Of a stretch of DNA of 11,026 nt, positions 1-6,504 are shown piece after piece. Position 1 is the stretch's first letter, and each line of letters opens with the position of its first letter. This DNA is from an uncultured Mucilaginibacter sp. (GTDB lineage Bacteria; Bacteroidota; Bacteroidia; Sphingobacteriales; Sphingobacteriaceae). Under the pieces are notes generated by a model, which worked only from the letters and a program-made list of their open reading frames with translations, did no database searches and had not been told where the DNA came from. The stretch spans positions 1 to 11,026 of the forward strand of contig NZ_CAMLOV010000175.1 in NCBI RefSeq assembly GCF_946481715.1, written 5' to 3'. The position numbers were made by a program, and so were the translations under genes.

Positions 1-689
1 TTCCATACCCTGCAAAACACACTATTGCCGCTTAATTGCTCGTACCAGGGCTGATCTTTCCCGGTAATGGTAAGTGGTACCAGGGCGGGGGCCGTTTCGG
101 TAACCAGCATGCCCAATTTACGTGCCGTTCGCATCCCGAAATCGGTTGCGCCCATTTTAGGTATAGGCAACCCACCGGATGCTATAACCACTTTTGGTGC
201 TGATAGGGTTTGTTGTTTGCCGTGGCGTTCCAAAGTAACGGTAAAGCCATCGCCGGTTTGCTCAACACCAGTTACCTCGGCATCGCACCATATCTCTTGT
301 CCAAGGTCATCGCACAGCGTAGCAAAAACGTTCACTACATCTTTGGCCTTATCGCTCACCGGGAAAAGCTGCCCAAGGGTTTTCTCCTTACCCTCAATGC
401 CATAAGTTTCAAAAAAGGTGACGGTATCATCCACCGTCCACTGTGCTAAGGTGGAGCGGCTAAAGTGCTCGTTTTGCGAGATGAATTGTTTGTGGCTGGC
501 ATATAGGTTGGTATAATTGCAACGCCCGCCTCCGCTGATGAGTATTTTAGCACCCACTTTGTCGTTCTTCTCCAGCACCAGGGTGCGCTTGCCCAAAAAG
601 CCGGCCTGTACTGCGCACATCAGCCCGCAAGCGCCGCCGCCGATAATTATAGCATCAAATTGGGTTTGTTTTGTTAAATTTGCTGTCAT
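1..689 (-). CDS. BaiN/HI0933-family FAD-dependent oxidoreductase (N-terminal part, runs off window)
   Basis: Reverse-strand frame from ATG at 689 stays open for about 229 codons to the window edge, so the C-terminus is missing (family members are usually near 400 residues). The protein opens with a short leader, then a Rossmann dinucleotide-binding segment at residues 11-26 (FDAIIIGGGACGLMCA) and the family-typical ISGGGRCNYTN at 51-61. A further segment, VVIASGGLPIPKMG followed by a T-D-F-G stretch, matches the second FAD-contacting region of HI0933-like flavoproteins. Such proteins bind FAD in the cytoplasm; most have no proven substrate and are named aminoacetone oxidase-like or BaiN/RdsA-like by homology. 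The start is fixed by the FAD motif beginning only ten residues later. It is divergent from nuoA and its start codon overlaps nuoA's. A 7/8 match to the -7 box (GATATTTG) lies at 710-703 on this strand. Function beyond a flavoenzyme is not known. Confidence 0.9.
   Translation of the reverse strand, partial: MTANLTKQTQFDAIIIGGGACGLMCAVQAGFLGKRTLVLEKNDKVGAKILISGGGRCNYTNLYASHKQFISQNEHFSRSTLAQWTVDDTVTFFETYGIEGKEKTLGQLFPVSDKAKDVVNVFATLCDDLGQEIWCDAEVTGVEQTGDGFTVTLERHGKQQTLSAPKVVIASGGLPIPKMGATDFGMRTARKLGMLVTETAPALVPLTITGKDQPWYEQLSGNSVFCRVW
675..682 (+). promoter_or_regulatory. Bacteroidota -7 promoter box for nuoA (TAAATTTG)
   Basis: TAAATTTG is an exact match to the TAnnTTTG -7 consensus recognised by the Bacteroidota primary sigma factor. 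It ends 5 nt before the nuoA ATG (688), so transcription would start at or beside the start codon. It lies inside codons 3-5 of the divergent flavoprotein. I see no good -33 TTTG element at the usual spacing, so the call rests on the -7 box and its placement. Confidence 0.55.
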
Positions 690-1314
690 GGATGATGTTT
701 CGCAAATATCAGAATTTGGAAAGATACTTATCTTTTTAATTACGGGCATCGTAATGATATTGCTGCTGTTTGGCGTAAACCGTTTGCTTGCCCCGCGAAA
801 CCCTAATACAGAGAAGCTTAGCACCTACGAGTGCGGCGAAGAACCAACCGGCAACGCCTGGCTACCCTTCAATTCCCGATTTTATGTAATTGCTTTGGTG
901 TTTTTGTTGTTCGATGTGGAGATGGTTTTTGTGTTCCCCTGGGCAACGGTTTTTGGCAATAAGGAGATCATACAGCTCGACCCAAGGTGGGGCTGGGTAT
1001 CTCTTACAGAGATGTTCATCTTTTTAGGCATCTTAATATTAGGCCTTGCCTACGTATGGGTAAAAGGCGACCTCGACTGGATAAAGCCGAATCCATCTGT
1101 GCCCGATTCCGGCACCAATATCCCGCAATCGCTGTACGATAAGATAAACCTGCAGCAAAGCGCTTTCAAAGTAAAAGAGTTTAGCCTGGAATTGCCGCCA
1201 CTGCAAACTTCAAATGCCATTAATCCTCCCATAAATACAACAGGCACCACTTCCGAAGTACCAAAAAAGCCTATGTTTAAACCAAGTTTTAAAAAACCTG
1301 CTAATGACGCCTGA
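688..1314 (+). CDS. nuoA: NADH-quinone oxidoreductase subunit A, with C-terminal extension
   Basis: A 208-residue membrane subunit of respiratory complex I, which oxidises NADH, reduces quinone and pumps protons. Three hydrophobic helices are visible at about residues 11-33, 64-86 and 106-126. The signature loop YECGEEP (47-53), containing the conserved Cys of the quinone-site loop, and the [12 protein letters not shown] stretch (75-86) identify NuoA. The core normally ends soon after helix 3 (about W131). Here a hydrophilic, Pro/Thr/Lys-rich tail of about 75 residues (134-208) follows, making the protein clearly longer than the usual 120-150. ATG 688 is preferred: it gives a short N-terminus before helix 1 and follows a -7 box; the same frame is open back to 517 but that stretch is antisense to the flavoprotein. 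The gene overlaps nuoB by 11 nt, implying translational coupling. Confidence 0.95.
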   Translation: MDDVSQISEFGKILIFLITGIVMILLLFGVNRLLAPRNPNTEKLSTYECGEEPTGNAWLPFNSRFYVIALVFLLFDVEMVFVFPWATVFGNKEIIQLDPRWGWVSLTEMFIFLGILILGLAYVWVKGDLDWIKPNPSVPDSGTNIPQSLYDKINLQQSAFKVKEFSLELPPLQTSNAINPPINTTGTTSEVPKKPMFKPSFKKPANDA

Positions 1315-1783
1315 CCTGACTAACGAAAGCGGCGGCGTTGTAGTCACCAAAATGAACGATCTGCTTAACTGGGCGCGTTTGTCATCCCTATGGCCACTAA
1401 GTTTTGGTATTGCCTGCTGCGCTATAGAAATGATGGGTGCTATGGCTGCTACTTACGACCTTGACCGCTTTGGTGTATTCCCCCGTCCATCTTCCCGCCA
1501 GGCGGATGTGATCATCATAGCCGGTACTGTTACCTTTAAAATGGCCGAGCGCATTAAACGCCTCTACGAGCAAATGCCCGACCCTAAATACGTCATCTCC
1601 ATGGGATCCTGCAGTAATTGCGGCGGGCCTTACTGGCAGCACGGTTACCACGTAGTAAAGGGCGTTGACAGGGTAATCCCTGTTGATGTTTACGTACAAG
1701 GCTGCCCCCCACGCCCCGAGGCATTGATAGGCGCCATACTGGAACTGCAAAAGAAAATTGAGCAGGAAAGCCTGGTAGGGTAG
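1304..1783 (+). CDS. nuoB: NADH-quinone oxidoreductase subunit B (N2 cluster subunit)
   Basis: A 159-residue peripheral-arm subunit of complex I that carries the terminal 4Fe-4S cluster N2, the direct electron donor to quinone. The four expected ligands are visible: the adjacent pair C38-C39 ([11 protein letters not shown]), C103 in MGSCSNCGG and C134 in [15 protein letters not shown]. The arginine-rich [13 protein letters not shown] stretch (57-68) at the quinone site is also intact. Length and N-terminus are normal for the short bacterial form. The ATG at 1304 lies inside the end of nuoA and has no clear Shine-Dalgarno sequence, so translation is probably coupled to nuoA. A later in-frame ATG exists at residue 17, but the 1304 start is kept because of the overlap. 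The gene is followed after 56 bp by a biotin carboxylase, not by nuoC, so this nuoAB pair is separated from whatever encodes the other subunits, at least on this side. Confidence 0.96.
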   Translation: MTPDLTNESGGVVVTKMNDLLNWARLSSLWPLSFGIACCAIEMMGAMAATYDLDRFGVFPRPSSRQADVIIIAGTVTFKMAERIKRLYEQMPDPKYVISMGSCSNCGGPYWQHGYHVVKGVDRVIPVDVYVQGCPPRPEALIGAILELQKKIEQESLVG

Positions 1784-1825
1784 GTAATAGTTTTACTGCG
1801 AATTTCCACCTTTCAAATAATCCGC

Positions 1826-1833
1826 TACATTTG
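1826..1833 (+). promoter_or_regulatory. Bacteroidota -7 promoter box for biotin carboxylase gene (TACATTTG)
   Basis: TACATTTG matches TAnnTTTG exactly and ends 6 nt before the ATG at 1840. TTTC at 1803-1806 sits 19 bp upstream, a 3/4 match to the -33 TTTG element at the usual spacing. This promoter would make the carboxylase gene independent of nuoAB and its mRNA nearly leaderless. Confidence 0.55.
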
Positions 1834-1839
1834 TTACCT

Positions 1840-3315
1840 ATGCAAAAAATACTGGTAGCAAACCGCGGCGAAATTGCCTTGCGTGTAATGCGCTCCGCGC
1901 GCGAGATGGGTATTAAAACAGTGGCCGTGTACTCTGCCGCCGATCGTGATGCCCTGCACGTACGCTATGCCGACGAAGCTGTGTTCATCGGCGAAGCGCC
2001 ATCCAACCAAAGTTATCTTGTTGGCGATAAAATTATTGCCGCCTGTAAACAAACCGGTGCCGAAGGCATACATCCCGGCTATGGTTTTTTAAGCGAGAAC
2101 GCTGCATTTGCAAGGCAAGTACGCGAGGCGGGTTTAATTCTTATCGGCCCATCGCCCGAGGCTATGGAAGTGATGGGTAACAAGCTCTCCGCCAAAGCAG
2201 CAGCATTAAAATATAATATTCCCATGGTGCCTGGCACAGAGGAAGCTATAACTAATATTGCCGAAGCCAAGCTCCGTGCCGAAGAAGTGGGCTTTCCTAT
2301 CCTGATAAAAGCGGCTGCAGGTGGCGGTGGCAAGGGCATGCGTATAGTTGATACGCCGGGAGATTTTGTAGAACAAATGGACCTGGCAGTATCTGAGGCT
2401 ACCTCGGCGTTTGGCGATGGGTCGGTATTTATAGAGCGGTATGTATCGTCGCCGAGGCATATTGAGATACAGGTTTTGGGCGATACGCATGGCAATATCC
2501 TGCACCTTTTCGAGCGGGATTGCTCTGTTCAGCGCCGCCATCAGAAGGTGGTAGAAGAAGCGCCATCGTCGGTTTTAACGCCTGAGATACGCGAAGCCAT
2601 GGGTAAATGCGCCGTAGACGTGGCGCGCTCGGTTAACTATACAGGTGCGGGTACGGTGGAGTTTATTATGGATGAGCAACTCAACTTCTACTTTTTGGAG
2701 ATGAACACCCGCTTGCAGGTAGAACACCCTGTTACGGAACTTATTACAGGCATCGACCTAGTGAAGGAACAAATAAAAATTGCCCGCGGCGAAGCGGTCA
2801 GCTTTAAGCAGGAGGACTTAAAAATAATAGGCCACGCTATGGAATTGCGTGTATATGCAGAAGACCCGGCCAATAATTTCCTGCCGGATATTGGTACGCT
2901 GCAAACCTACATTACGCCAAAAGGACCCGGCGTACGGGTGGATGATGGCTTTGAGCAAGGTATGGAGATCCCTATTTATTACGACCCGATGATTGCCAAA
3001 CTCATCACTTTTGGGAAGGACCGCACCGAGGCCATAGCACGCATGGTACGCGCTATCGACGAGTATAAAATTACCGGTATTACTACTACTTTGCCCTTTG
3101 GTAAGTTTGTAATGCAGCACGAGGCCTTCACCTCGGGGCAGTTTGATACACACTTTGTGAAGAAGTACTTTACGCCCGAATCGCTGGATACGGGTACCGA
3201 AGAGGAGGCAATGATAGCAGCCCTGGTGATGGAGAAGCTGTTGGGTACAAGCAAGGTTGTGTTGGCGCAAAGTGCTGGCAGTGAGGTGTCTGACTGGGTA
3301 AGAAACAGGAGTTAA
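1840..3315 (+). CDS. accC: Biotin carboxylase subunit of acetyl/propionyl-CoA carboxylase
   Basis: A 491-residue ATP-grasp enzyme that carboxylates biotin on a carrier protein using ATP and bicarbonate, the first half-reaction of acyl-CoA carboxylases. Visible landmarks: N-terminal KILVANRGEIA (3-13); Gly-rich ATP loop AAAGGGGKGM (158-167); ERDCSVQRRHQKVVEE (225-240) with H234 and K236; metal and bicarbonate residues E274, E287, N289, R291, Q293 and E295 in FLEMNTRLQVEHPVTE; and R337 in MELRVYAEDP. All expected catalytic residues are present. It is about 40 residues longer than E. coli AccC (449), and the C-terminus lacks the MKM biotinylation motif, so the carrier must be separate. A TTG at 1831 would add three residues, but ATG 1840 is preferred because the TTG lies within the -7 box. 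No carrier or carboxyltransferase gene adjoins it; whether it serves acetyl-CoA or propionyl-CoA carboxylase is not decidable here. Confidence 0.95.
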   Translation: MQKILVANRGEIALRVMRSAREMGIKTVAVYSAADRDALHVRYADEAVFIGEAPSNQSYLVGDKIIAACKQTGAEGIHPGYGFLSENAAFARQVREAGLILIGPSPEAMEVMGNKLSAKAAALKYNIPMVPGTEEAITNIAEAKLRAEEVGFPILIKAAAGGGGKGMRIVDTPGDFVEQMDLAVSEATSAFGDGSVFIERYVSSPRHIEIQVLGDTHGNILHLFERDCSVQRRHQKVVEEAPSSVLTPEIREAMGKCAVDVARSVNYTGAGTVEFIMDEQLNFYFLEMNTRLQVEHPVTELITGIDLVKEQIKIARGEAVSFKQEDLKIIGHAMELRVYAEDPANNFLPDIGTLQTYITPKGPGVRVDDGFEQGMEIPIYYDPMIAKLITFGKDRTEAIARMVRAIDEYKITGITTTLPFGKFVMQHEAFTSGQFDTHFVKKYFTPESLDTGTEEEAMIAALVMEKLLGTSKVVLAQSAGSEVSDWVRNRS

Positions 3316-3391
3316 TGCCTTTCACAACCCCGCAGTAAGCAGCACAATTATCCATAAATGTAAACCTTTATAATGGCTGATGCGTTGGGTA

Positions 3392-3410
3392 ATTGTACGA
3401 ATCGTACAAT
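3392..3410. repeat. Perfect 19-bp palindrome at head of decamer array
   Basis: ATTGTACGA at 3392-3400 and TCGTACAAT at 3402-3410 are exact reverse complements around a single A (3401). The right arm is also the first CGTACAA unit of the tandem array that follows, so the palindrome joins one unit on the minus strand to the series on the plus strand. The shape is that of a dimeric DNA-binding protein operator, but no binding protein is known from this sequence. Confidence 0.85.
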
Positions 3411-3510
3411 CCGTACAGTTCGTGCAATTTCGTACAACGCCGCACACTTTCGTACAGTTTCGCACAACTTCGTACAGTTTCGCACAGTTTCGTACAACTT
3501 CGTACAGCAA
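3403..3510. repeat. Decameric tandem array, 11 units of CGTACARYTT type
   Basis: Eleven head-to-tail units fill 108 bp: the first two are 9 bp (3403-3411, 3412-3420) and the remaining nine are exactly 10 bp (3421-3510). The unit consensus is CGTACARYTT. The CG and ACA positions are almost invariant; the main variation is T or C at position 3, giving CGTACA or CGCACA/CGTGCA. From 3431 to 3490 the two forms alternate, giving three 20-bp higher-order units. Changes are mostly transitions. A 10-bp period places each GTAC core on nearly the same face of the helix. The array lies between the convergent biotin carboxylase and NUDIX genes. It is open in several frames on both strands only because the unit lacks stop codons in most frames, so the ORFs across it are not taken as genes. 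Confidence 0.93.
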
Positions 3511-3681
3511 AAAGGCGGTTTGCGAAAATCTGCGTTTTTCTTTGATTTTTCGGTGTTTTTCTGTGGTTTTGGCACCCTAAACCCAGGCTTTTCAGAAACC
3601 GAAATTTTCACCCTTTTGCCGGCTCTCCCTACCGCGATCATGGGGTGCTAAAATTGCTAAACCCGGCACTCCGCGATTACA
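3511..3681. other. Non-coding spacer with T-rich tract and weak stem-loop
   Basis: No gene is supported here. Positions 3532-3580 are rich in runs of T on the plus strand (A on the minus strand), directly after the decamer array. Near the end of the NUDIX gene, GGGGTGC (3642-3648) can pair with GCACTCC (3666-3672) allowing one G-U, with a 17-nt loop and a CGCG on each side; it could end either convergent transcript, but it has no adjoining U-run and is weak. Confidence 0.4.
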
Positions 3682-4137
3682 CTAAACCATACCTGCTAAC
3701 TCTTCTATCAAGGGCACCTGCGCCGGTACTATTTTCTGTTTTGCGGTTTTCACATCAAACCAGTCGGCACGGTCCACTTCCTCGAAGCTGGCCGTTTTGC
3801 CCGATTTTGGTGGCCATTCCATTTCGAAGTAATTGCTGTTGATATTGGTATGGTCTATCTCGGCCTCCACCGCCCAGGCTTGTACCGTTTTGCCGCTCTT
3901 GTACTTCACAGGCACCAGCGGTATAAACTCGCCGTCGATACTTTGCCCGGTTTCTTCTTCAAACTCGCGTTTGGCAGCGGTCAACGGGTCTTCATCGCTT
4001 TCGTACTCGCCTTTGGGGATGCTCCAGGCACCGGGGTCTTTGTTTTTCCAGAAAGGGCCGCCGGGGTGTACCAGGAAAACCTGCAGTTGGTTGTTGTGTT
4101 TACGGTAGGGTAAAATCCCGGCGCTTGGCTTTGGCAT
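3682..4137 (-). CDS. NUDIX hydrolase (COG4119-like predicted NTP pyrophosphohydrolase)
   Basis: A 151-residue cytoplasmic enzyme of the NUDIX superfamily, which hydrolyses nucleoside diphosphates linked to another group using Mg2+ or Mn2+. The NUDIX box GX5EX7REUXEEXGU is complete from G43 to G64: G43, E49, R57, E58, F59, E61, E62 and G64, with Q65 at the usually hydrophobic final position. The preceding HPGGPFWKNKDPGAWSIPKGE (24-44) and the opening KPSAGILPYR are typical of the COG4119 group, close to the Ap4A-hydrolase/MutT-like branch. Length is normal. The start has a near-match -7 box (CAATTTTG) 10 nt upstream on this strand. It converges with the biotin carboxylase gene across the decamer array, and follows the unknown gene on the same strand after 69 bp. 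Substrate cannot be inferred from sequence. Confidence 0.9.
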   Translation of the reverse strand: MPKPSAGILPYRKHNNQLQVFLVHPGGPFWKNKDPGAWSIPKGEYESDEDPLTAAKREFEEETGQSIDGEFIPLVPVKYKSGKTVQAWAVEAEIDHTNINSNYFEMEWPPKSGKTASFEEVDRADWFDVKTAKQKIVPAQVPLIEELAGMV

Positions 4138-4206
4138 GTGGTATTTACAAAATTGGTTAAAGGGGGATGAAGTTTTTCGCTTACTTGAGTTTTTGGCATA
4201 ACTTAC

Positions 4207-4911
4207 TTATTCTGCTGAAGTTATATTTTTATAATCGGTATAAATTGACCGGGTTACAGCATCTATACCAATAAGGCATTTCCCAAACTCGGTACTTATG
4301 AAATAAATATCCCACGTAGCGCGCCCATCGTCAGAAACGGTGCCTTTTATGCTGTAGATCTTTGAACATTTCCGTTCCTTTAAAAGTAATCTCACGTCTT
4401 CAAATGTGTACTTAAATGCTCTGTCGTAGTTGGTCGAAGATTGTTTCGCACCTTTGCTATCGTACCCTATGCCTTCGCCTATAGGGTAAGTAATATTTTG
4501 TGGATTTTCTGAAAGGTGTTGTTCGCTATAGGCGTAGCTTATAAATCGAATTTTGCCGTTCGGATAATAATAATATATTTCAACTAAAGGCTTTGACGCA
4601 AAAGATATCTTTTTGACATACCCCTCTGTTTTATTGCCTGATACTGAGATTCTTTGATCTTTTGATTTTATTTCTTCGATATAGTAAAAAGACCTATTCT
4701 CCTCACTAAGGAAGATCGATTTGATCAAAGTATCGCCAGATTTCTCTTCCCCCGTACTGTGTTCATCTACAGATATTTTCTTAACCTTTTTTAAAAGTTG
4801 AGAAACATTTAAAGCCTCCATATTTGTATTTAAATGTTTTTGGATTTTACAACAGAACAATGTCATTGCCGTCATCGAAATTGCAATAGCTATGTTTGAT
4901 GTTACCTTCAT
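4207..4911 (-). CDS. Unknown AT-rich protein, probable exported or lipoprotein
   Basis: A 234-residue protein I do not recognise. It begins with a basic-hydrophobic segment (MKVTSNIAIAISMTAMTLFC) ending in adjacent cysteines C20-C21. That looks like an export signal; LFCC is a poor lipobox, so lipidation at C20 or C21 is possible but not certain. The mature part is polar and Lys/Ser/Tyr-rich, with a YYYYPNGKIRFISYAY stretch in the middle, a TFEDVRLLLKE helix, and a C-terminal part containing WDIYFIS and a YTDYKN end, suggesting a mixed beta-strand fold. Base composition is visibly poorer in G+C than the flanking genes, and rare A/T-ending codons dominate, which suggests recent acquisition or an orphan gene. 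It is divergent from the SRPBCC gene with 103 bp between ATGs. Alternative starts at M13 or M16 would weaken the signal segment. Confidence 0.75.
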   Translation of the reverse strand: MKVTSNIAIAISMTAMTLFCCKIQKHLNTNMEALNVSQLLKKVKKISVDEHSTGEEKSGDTLIKSIFLSEENRSFYYIEEIKSKDQRISVSGNKTEGYVKKISFASKPLVEIYYYYPNGKIRFISYAYSEQHLSENPQNITYPIGEGIGYDSKGAKQSSTNYDRAFKYTFEDVRLLLKERKCSKIYSIKGTVSDDGRATWDIYFISTEFGKCLIGIDAVTRSIYTDYKNITSAE

Positions 4912-4986
4912 ATTATTCAGTATTCAACAGAGGATGCCCGATTTAATGATTTGCTTGCAAATTAGCAAAACACAAAGTATTATACT

Positions 4987-4994
4987 TAGTTTTA
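4987..4994 (+). promoter_or_regulatory. Candidate -7 box for the SRPBCC-ompA-like unit (TAGTTTTA)
   Basis: TAGTTTTA matches TAnnTTTG at 7 of the 8 positions (final base A for G) and lies 20 nt before the ATG at 5015. No convincing -33 element is at the correct spacing. This is the best promoter candidate in the 103-bp divergent interval. Confidence 0.3.
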
Positions 4995-5014
4995 TCTGTG
5001 TAATTAAACCGGTT

Positions 5015-5512
5015 ATGGAAGACATCAGGTGGAAAAAATTTAAGCTTTGCGGCGATTATAACGTGGATATGCGCAGCCTTTACCTGGCCTGGGCAACCCC
5101 GGGCGGGTTGGAGAAATGGTTCCTGCGCAAGGCAGACTTTTTTACCATACCGCAGCGCCTGCGCGGGCGCGACGAGCAAATAGCCAAAGACGATACCTAC
5201 GCATGGCACTGGCATGGTTACGATAATACCGTTATAGAAAAAGGCCGGGTACTGGAGGCCAACGGCATCGATTTTTTAAAATTCAGCTTTACCGGTAATA
5301 CTACGGTGAGCGTTTCCTTCTCTACCCGCAACGGCGTTTCCATTATCGACCTGTTGCAGGAAGATATCCCACAGGAAAGCGACCCGGAGAAAAATCTGCT
5401 GGTGCAATGCCAGATAGGCTGGACGTTTTACCTGGCCAACCTAAAATCGGTAATGGAAGGCGGGAAGGACCTGCGCAATAAAAGGGTGGAGTTGGCAAGT
5501 TGCTTTAAATAG
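5015..5512 (+). CDS. SRPBCC / AHSA1-like (START-like fold) protein
   Basis: A 165-residue soluble protein with the layout of the Bet v 1/START superfamily, close to the AHSA1 (activator of Hsp90 ATPase homologue) group. The WATPGGLEKWF segment (26-36) matches the family's early conserved helix-strand region. The Y-W-W cluster YAWHWHGYD (62-70) fits the strand lining the hydrophobic cavity. The C-terminal GWTFYLANLKSVMEGGKDLR (135-154) is the family's long closing helix. Members bind hydrophobic ligands or act as small chaperone-like factors; no specific ligand can be named. ATG 5015 is chosen over the upstream in-frame 4892 start because the domain begins just after it and the added stretch would overlap the divergent gene and promoter region. 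It is followed 21 bp later by the OmpA-like gene, probably as one transcript. Confidence 0.85.
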   Translation: MEDIRWKKFKLCGDYNVDMRSLYLAWATPGGLEKWFLRKADFFTIPQRLRGRDEQIAKDDTYAWHWHGYDNTVIEKGRVLEANGIDFLKFSFTGNTTVSVSFSTRNGVSIIDLLQEDIPQESDPEKNLLVQCQIGWTFYLANLKSVMEGGKDLRNKRVELASCFK

Positions 5513-5522
5513 GGTTTACGCT

Positions 5523-5528
5523 AAAGGA
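5523..5528 (+). promoter_or_regulatory. Ribosome binding site (AAAGGA) for OmpA-like gene
   Basis: AAAGGA ends 5 nt before the ATG at 5534, a clear purine-rich site. It supports this start and supports translation from within a transcript shared with the SRPBCC gene, in contrast with the first genes of other units, which lack such a site. Confidence 0.6.
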
Positions 5529-5533
5529 TATTA

Positions 5534-6433
5534 ATGATTAGCTATAAAACCGTATTTGTACTCCTAGTGGCTTTGTTTTGCAGCCCAGCTACGCTTTTTG
5601 CACAAATTGATACCCTGCACCTGTATTACAACATCAACCAAAAGGTTGTAAGTACGCACAGGCTAAAAATCGATTCGGCTTTTGTGGCGGATAAGAGCCG
5701 TATTGAAGCAATAAGGATTATCGGCTATGCGGATTATTTAGGCAGCAAACCATACAATGCAAAGCTAAGCTTAACCCGTGCCAATAACGTTAAGAGTTAC
5801 CTACGGCAGCTTTTCCCCGGAATAGATATTGTAAGCACAGGTAAAGGGCAGCAACCATTTGATGGGTATATAAGGCCCGAGGGCAGCCCGACAGACCGGC
5901 GGGTGGATGTGATCGTACTCAAAATTATCCCAACATTACCCATGCCGCAGGATACGCTAACAGTAATAAGCGAATACTCGCCTGGTACAAAAGAACACCA
6001 CGTTATTAAGGACTCCCTATTCCGTGCTAAATTAGATAGGTTGACTACCCTTAATCCCGGCGAAAGGATTGATATTGACGAGTTATTGTTTATAGGCGGG
6101 AGGCATTTTCTTACGCCTGCATCTTATAAATACGCGGACATTTTGGTGGAGTTGATGAAGAAGCACCCTACGCTAAAAATCAAAATTATAGGGCATATCT
6201 GCTGCGAATATAATGGGAGGGATGGCTTCGATTTCGACAACAAGAAATACGCGTTATCTAAGTACCGGGCAGAATTTGTGTTCGATTACCTTGTAAAGGC
6301 CGGTATAGATAGAGGCCGAATGAGCCACAAGGGCGTTGGCAGCAGCGACCCAAAAGTTTTCCCGGAAGTTACCGCCCACGATTCTGAAATGAACAGGCGT
6401 GTAGAGATAGTGGTAGTGAGCAATAAAGAATAA
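5534..6433 (+). CDS. Exported protein with two OmpA-like peptidoglycan-binding domains
   Basis: A 299-residue protein with an N-terminal signal peptide (MISYKTVFVLLVALFC...) and a probable signal peptidase I site after LFA (A23). Two OmpA C-terminal-type modules follow. The first spans about 45-130, with IIGYAD (62-67), the LSLTRANNVKSYL helix (78-90), and PTDRRVDVIV (119-128). The second spans about 183-296, with IKIIGH (216-221), LSKYRAEFVFDYL (241-253), and MNRRVEIVV (286-294). These features fit the fold that binds diaminopimelate in peptidoglycan in the periplasm. There is no beta-barrel ahead of the domains and no lipobox, so it is best seen as a periplasmic cell-wall-binding protein. 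The tandem duplication is diverged: the second copy has an unusual CC after GHI (C223-C224). It is probably co-transcribed with the SRPBCC gene. Confidence 0.85.
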   Translation: MISYKTVFVLLVALFCSPATLFAQIDTLHLYYNINQKVVSTHRLKIDSAFVADKSRIEAIRIIGYADYLGSKPYNAKLSLTRANNVKSYLRQLFPGIDIVSTGKGQQPFDGYIRPEGSPTDRRVDVIVLKIIPTLPMPQDTLTVISEYSPGTKEHHVIKDSLFRAKLDRLTTLNPGERIDIDELLFIGGRHFLTPASYKYADILVELMKKHPTLKIKIIGHICCEYNGRDGFDFDNKKYALSKYRAEFVFDYLVKAGIDRGRMSHKGVGSSDPKVFPEVTAHDSEMNRRVEIVVVSNKE

Positions 6434-6492
6434 CCTATTCTCATCCAAATATCCTCTTATCCGCAGCGTTAAAAAATCGCGAAGCAAAACAT

Positions 6493-6500
6493 TATTTTTG
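6493..6500 (+). promoter_or_regulatory. Bacteroidota -7 promoter box for ribE (TATTTTTG)
   Basis: TATTTTTG matches TAnnTTTG exactly and ends 4 nt before the ATG at 6505, which predicts a leaderless or nearly leaderless transcript. No FMN riboswitch fits in the 71 bp between the OmpA-like gene and ribE. No -33 TTTG is visible at standard spacing. Confidence 0.55.
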
Positions 6501-6504
6501 CAGC

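Noticed and set aside
517..687. 57-codon N-terminal extension of nuoA
   Set aside because: It is antisense to the FAD-binding region of the flavoprotein, lies upstream of the -7 box, and NuoA proteins do not have such a leader.
1831..1839. TTG start for the biotin carboxylase
   Set aside because: The TTG lies inside the -7 box and ATG 1840 gives the usual MxKILVANRGEIA-type N-terminus.
2079..2541. Minus-strand open frames of 111-138 codons within the biotin carboxylase gene
   Set aside because: They are antisense shadows of a strongly conserved gene, lack recognisable domains and overlap each other in different frames.
3403..3510. Possible CRISPR array
   Set aside because: Units are 9-10 bp, contiguous, with no unique spacers and no cas genes nearby.
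3322..3651. Open reading frames of 62-97 codons on both strands across the decamer array
   Set aside because: They exist because a 10-bp repeat is open in many frames; the predicted peptides are just the repeat read as a ten-residue period, and several frames on both strands are open at once.
3642..3672. Bidirectional terminator between the biotin carboxylase and NUDIX genes
   Set aside because: The stem is only 7 bp with a G-U and a 17-nt loop, and there is no U-run beside it; kept only as a remark.
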